The position numbers and the translations under genes were made by a program. DNA of 14,300 nucleotides from Nitratifractor sp. (GTDB lineage: Bacteria; Campylobacterota; Campylobacteria; Campylobacterales; Sulfurovaceae): assembly GCA_015490055.1 (NCBI GenBank), contig WFYP01000280.1:1-14300 (forward strand). The letters are read 5' to 3'. The notes below the pieces were generated by a model. It had not been told where the DNA came from. It saw only the letters and a program-made list of their open reading frames with translations, and did not search any database. Of this stretch, positions 13,575 to 14,300 are shown in pieces. How positions within the stretch are numbered: position 1 is the first letter of the stretch; the number at the start of each line of letters is the position of its first letter.

Positions 13575-13651
13575 AATCCAATAACTATACCACAAATCTC
13601 ATATCACAAACCCTATATCCAAAATCCTACAATCTAATAACCTCAATCCTA
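13575..13651. repeat. Degenerate heptamer-periodic tract after oorC
   Basis: The 77 bases can be read as 11 consecutive heptamers: AATCCAA, TAACTAT, ACCACAA, ATCTCAT, ATCACAA, ACCCTAT, ATCCAAA, ATCCTAC, AATCTAA, TAACCTC and AATCCTA. The first position is A in 9 of 11, the fourth is C in 8 of 11, and the sixth is A in 9 of 11. The tract has very few G on the plus strand. It is less regular than the arrays at 1540, 6550 and 6802 but has the same period. Confidence 0.4.
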
Positions 13652-13696
13652 ACTTCAGTTAATAATTTTGTATAAATAGAGTAGAATTTTTTACCA

Positions 13697-13714
13697 ATGT
13701 TACTTAGGTAACAT
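13697..13714. promoter_or_regulatory. Perfect dyad operator ATGTTAC-N4-GTAACAT
   Basis: ATGTTACTTAGGTAACAT is a perfect 7-bp inverted repeat with a 4-base centre, lying 20 bp upstream of a TATAAT box, i.e. over the -35 region. The GTTAC-N4-GTAAC layout has the half-site spacing of CRP/FNR-family sites (compare TTGAT-N4-ATCAA for FNR and TTAAC-N4-GTTAA for NssR-type regulators). Which regulator binds is an inference. Confidence 0.6.
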
Positions 13715-13734
13715 AAAAATATTTTTTATAAGTG

Positions 13735-13740
13735 TATAAT
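13735..13740 (+). promoter_or_regulatory. -10 box of the Tat-protein gene
   Basis: TGTATAAT gives a TG-extended consensus -10 at 13735-13740, about 31 bases before the ATG at 13772, with the dyad operator at the proper distance upstream. Confidence 0.6.
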
Positions 13741-13771
13741 TATACCTATATTATAAATTAAGGGGATAATC

Positions 13772-14300
13772 ATGAAAAGACGTAATTTTTTAAAAAGTGC
13801 TGCTTTAGCAGCTAGTTCTATGGCTATGATGCCTTCAATAGTAAGTGCAAGTATGGTAAAACCTGGAAAAGATGAAAAAATACCATCAGGTGCTGTAACA
13901 CTTTACTTTGAATTCCGAATTCTGGAAAAATTTAAAAATGATATGCTTGCACAAGTAAATAGATATGCAAAAGTCCTGCATACAAAAAAAGGTTTTTTAT
14001 CTTTGGAACTTAAAAATATGGTGGGCGATTCTACAATGGTTCACAATTACCCTACAAGACTCAAAGGTGTTTTAAGTTCTGCTTACTTTGAAGCAAGCAA
14101 AGAAGGAAGTATGCCACTATTTTATTCTCTTTTTATTCGTTTTGAAAATTATCATGATTTGATGGCTTCAAATACAACAAAATGGTTTAAAAAAGTAATT
14201 TCTAAATATGGAATGCTTAGTAAAAATTATTATGAAGGTGTTTATAAAACTGTAGCAGCTGGTGACAGGGAAAAAATTTATACTTCTCAAAGTGATATTA
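13772..14300 (+). CDS. Tat-exported protein of unknown function (5' part, runs off the window)
   Basis: An ATG with an AAGGGGAT Shine-Dalgarno opens 176 codons without a stop to the window end. The product starts MKRRNFLKSAALAASSMAMM, a textbook twin-arginine signal (RRNFLK, then a weakly hydrophobic stretch), with likely cleavage after VSAS near residue 27. The mature part alternates strands and helices (VTLYFEFRI, a helix, KGFLSLELKN, later PLFYSLFIRFENYHDL and a further helix), reminiscent of dimeric alpha/beta-barrel (ABM-like) proteins; this is a guess from pattern. I see no cofactor motif. It has its own promoter and a perfect dyad operator, so it is likely regulated separately from oor. 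Confidence 0.8.
   Translation, partial: MKRRNFLKSAALAASSMAMMPSIVSASMVKPGKDEKIPSGAVTLYFEFRILEKFKNDMLAQVNRYAKVLHTKKGFLSLELKNMVGDSTMVHNYPTRLKGVLSSAYFEASKEGSMPLFYSLFIRFENYHDLMASNTTKWFKKVISKYGMLSKNYYEGVYKTVAAGDREKIYTSQSDI

Overview
The window looks like a low-GC chromosome segment from a campylobacterotan (Epsilonproteobacteria), most likely a Sulfurimonas/Sulfurovum-type chemolithoautotroph. This rests on the gene set: a five-gene-type 2-oxoglutarate:acceptor oxidoreductase operon in the order oorD-oorA-oorB-oorC directly behind sucC-sucD, a MauG/CcpA-type dihaem peroxidase, Tat-exported proteins, and isolated TATAAT-like -10 boxes with poor -35 boxes. The taxon is an inference from gene content and was not tested by a search.

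Layout. 1-114 (-) holds the first 38 codons of an ABC-ATPase-fold (OLD/RecF-like) protein. 115-555 is a long spacer with a ~30-bp inverted repeat and the promoter plus structured leader of rplM. 556-1372 is the ribosomal operon rplM-rpsI, closed by a good intrinsic terminator. 1540-1619 is an inverted array of heptamer repeats. 1643-4568 carries an MFS transporter, a short-chain dehydrogenase and an AraC-type regulator. 4609-4768 is a 160-bp, fully palindromic MITE-like element with TAATA on both sides. 4791-5870 is a dihaem cytochrome c peroxidase. 6016-7413 carries mog (molybdopterin adenylyltransferase), a small unknown protein and a NUDT14-like Nudix hydrolase, separated by heptamer repeats. 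7414-7796 is non-coding and packed with nested hairpins. 7797-8081 (-) is a small unknown gene. 8253-10300 is sucCD and 10638-13532 is oorDABC. The window ends in the first 176 codons of a Tat-exported protein at 13772, with a perfect dyad operator in front of its -10 box.

How the genes work together. SucCD converts succinate to succinyl-CoA with ATP, and OorDABC reductively carboxylates succinyl-CoA to 2-oxoglutarate with reduced ferredoxin. Side by side they form two consecutive steps of the reductive TCA cycle, and can run in reverse in an oxidative cycle. OorD carries two 4Fe-4S clusters to feed electrons to the TPP subunit OorB. Mog serves Mo/W cofactor enzymes encoded elsewhere. The peroxidase handles periplasmic H2O2.

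The unexpected content lies between the genes. There are heptanucleotide repeats at four loci, a near-perfect palindromic miniature element, a ~290-bp nested palindrome, two copies of a GGTGCGGTA hairpin, and several dyads placed at promoters. I did not find a CRISPR array, tRNA, rRNA or transposase gene.
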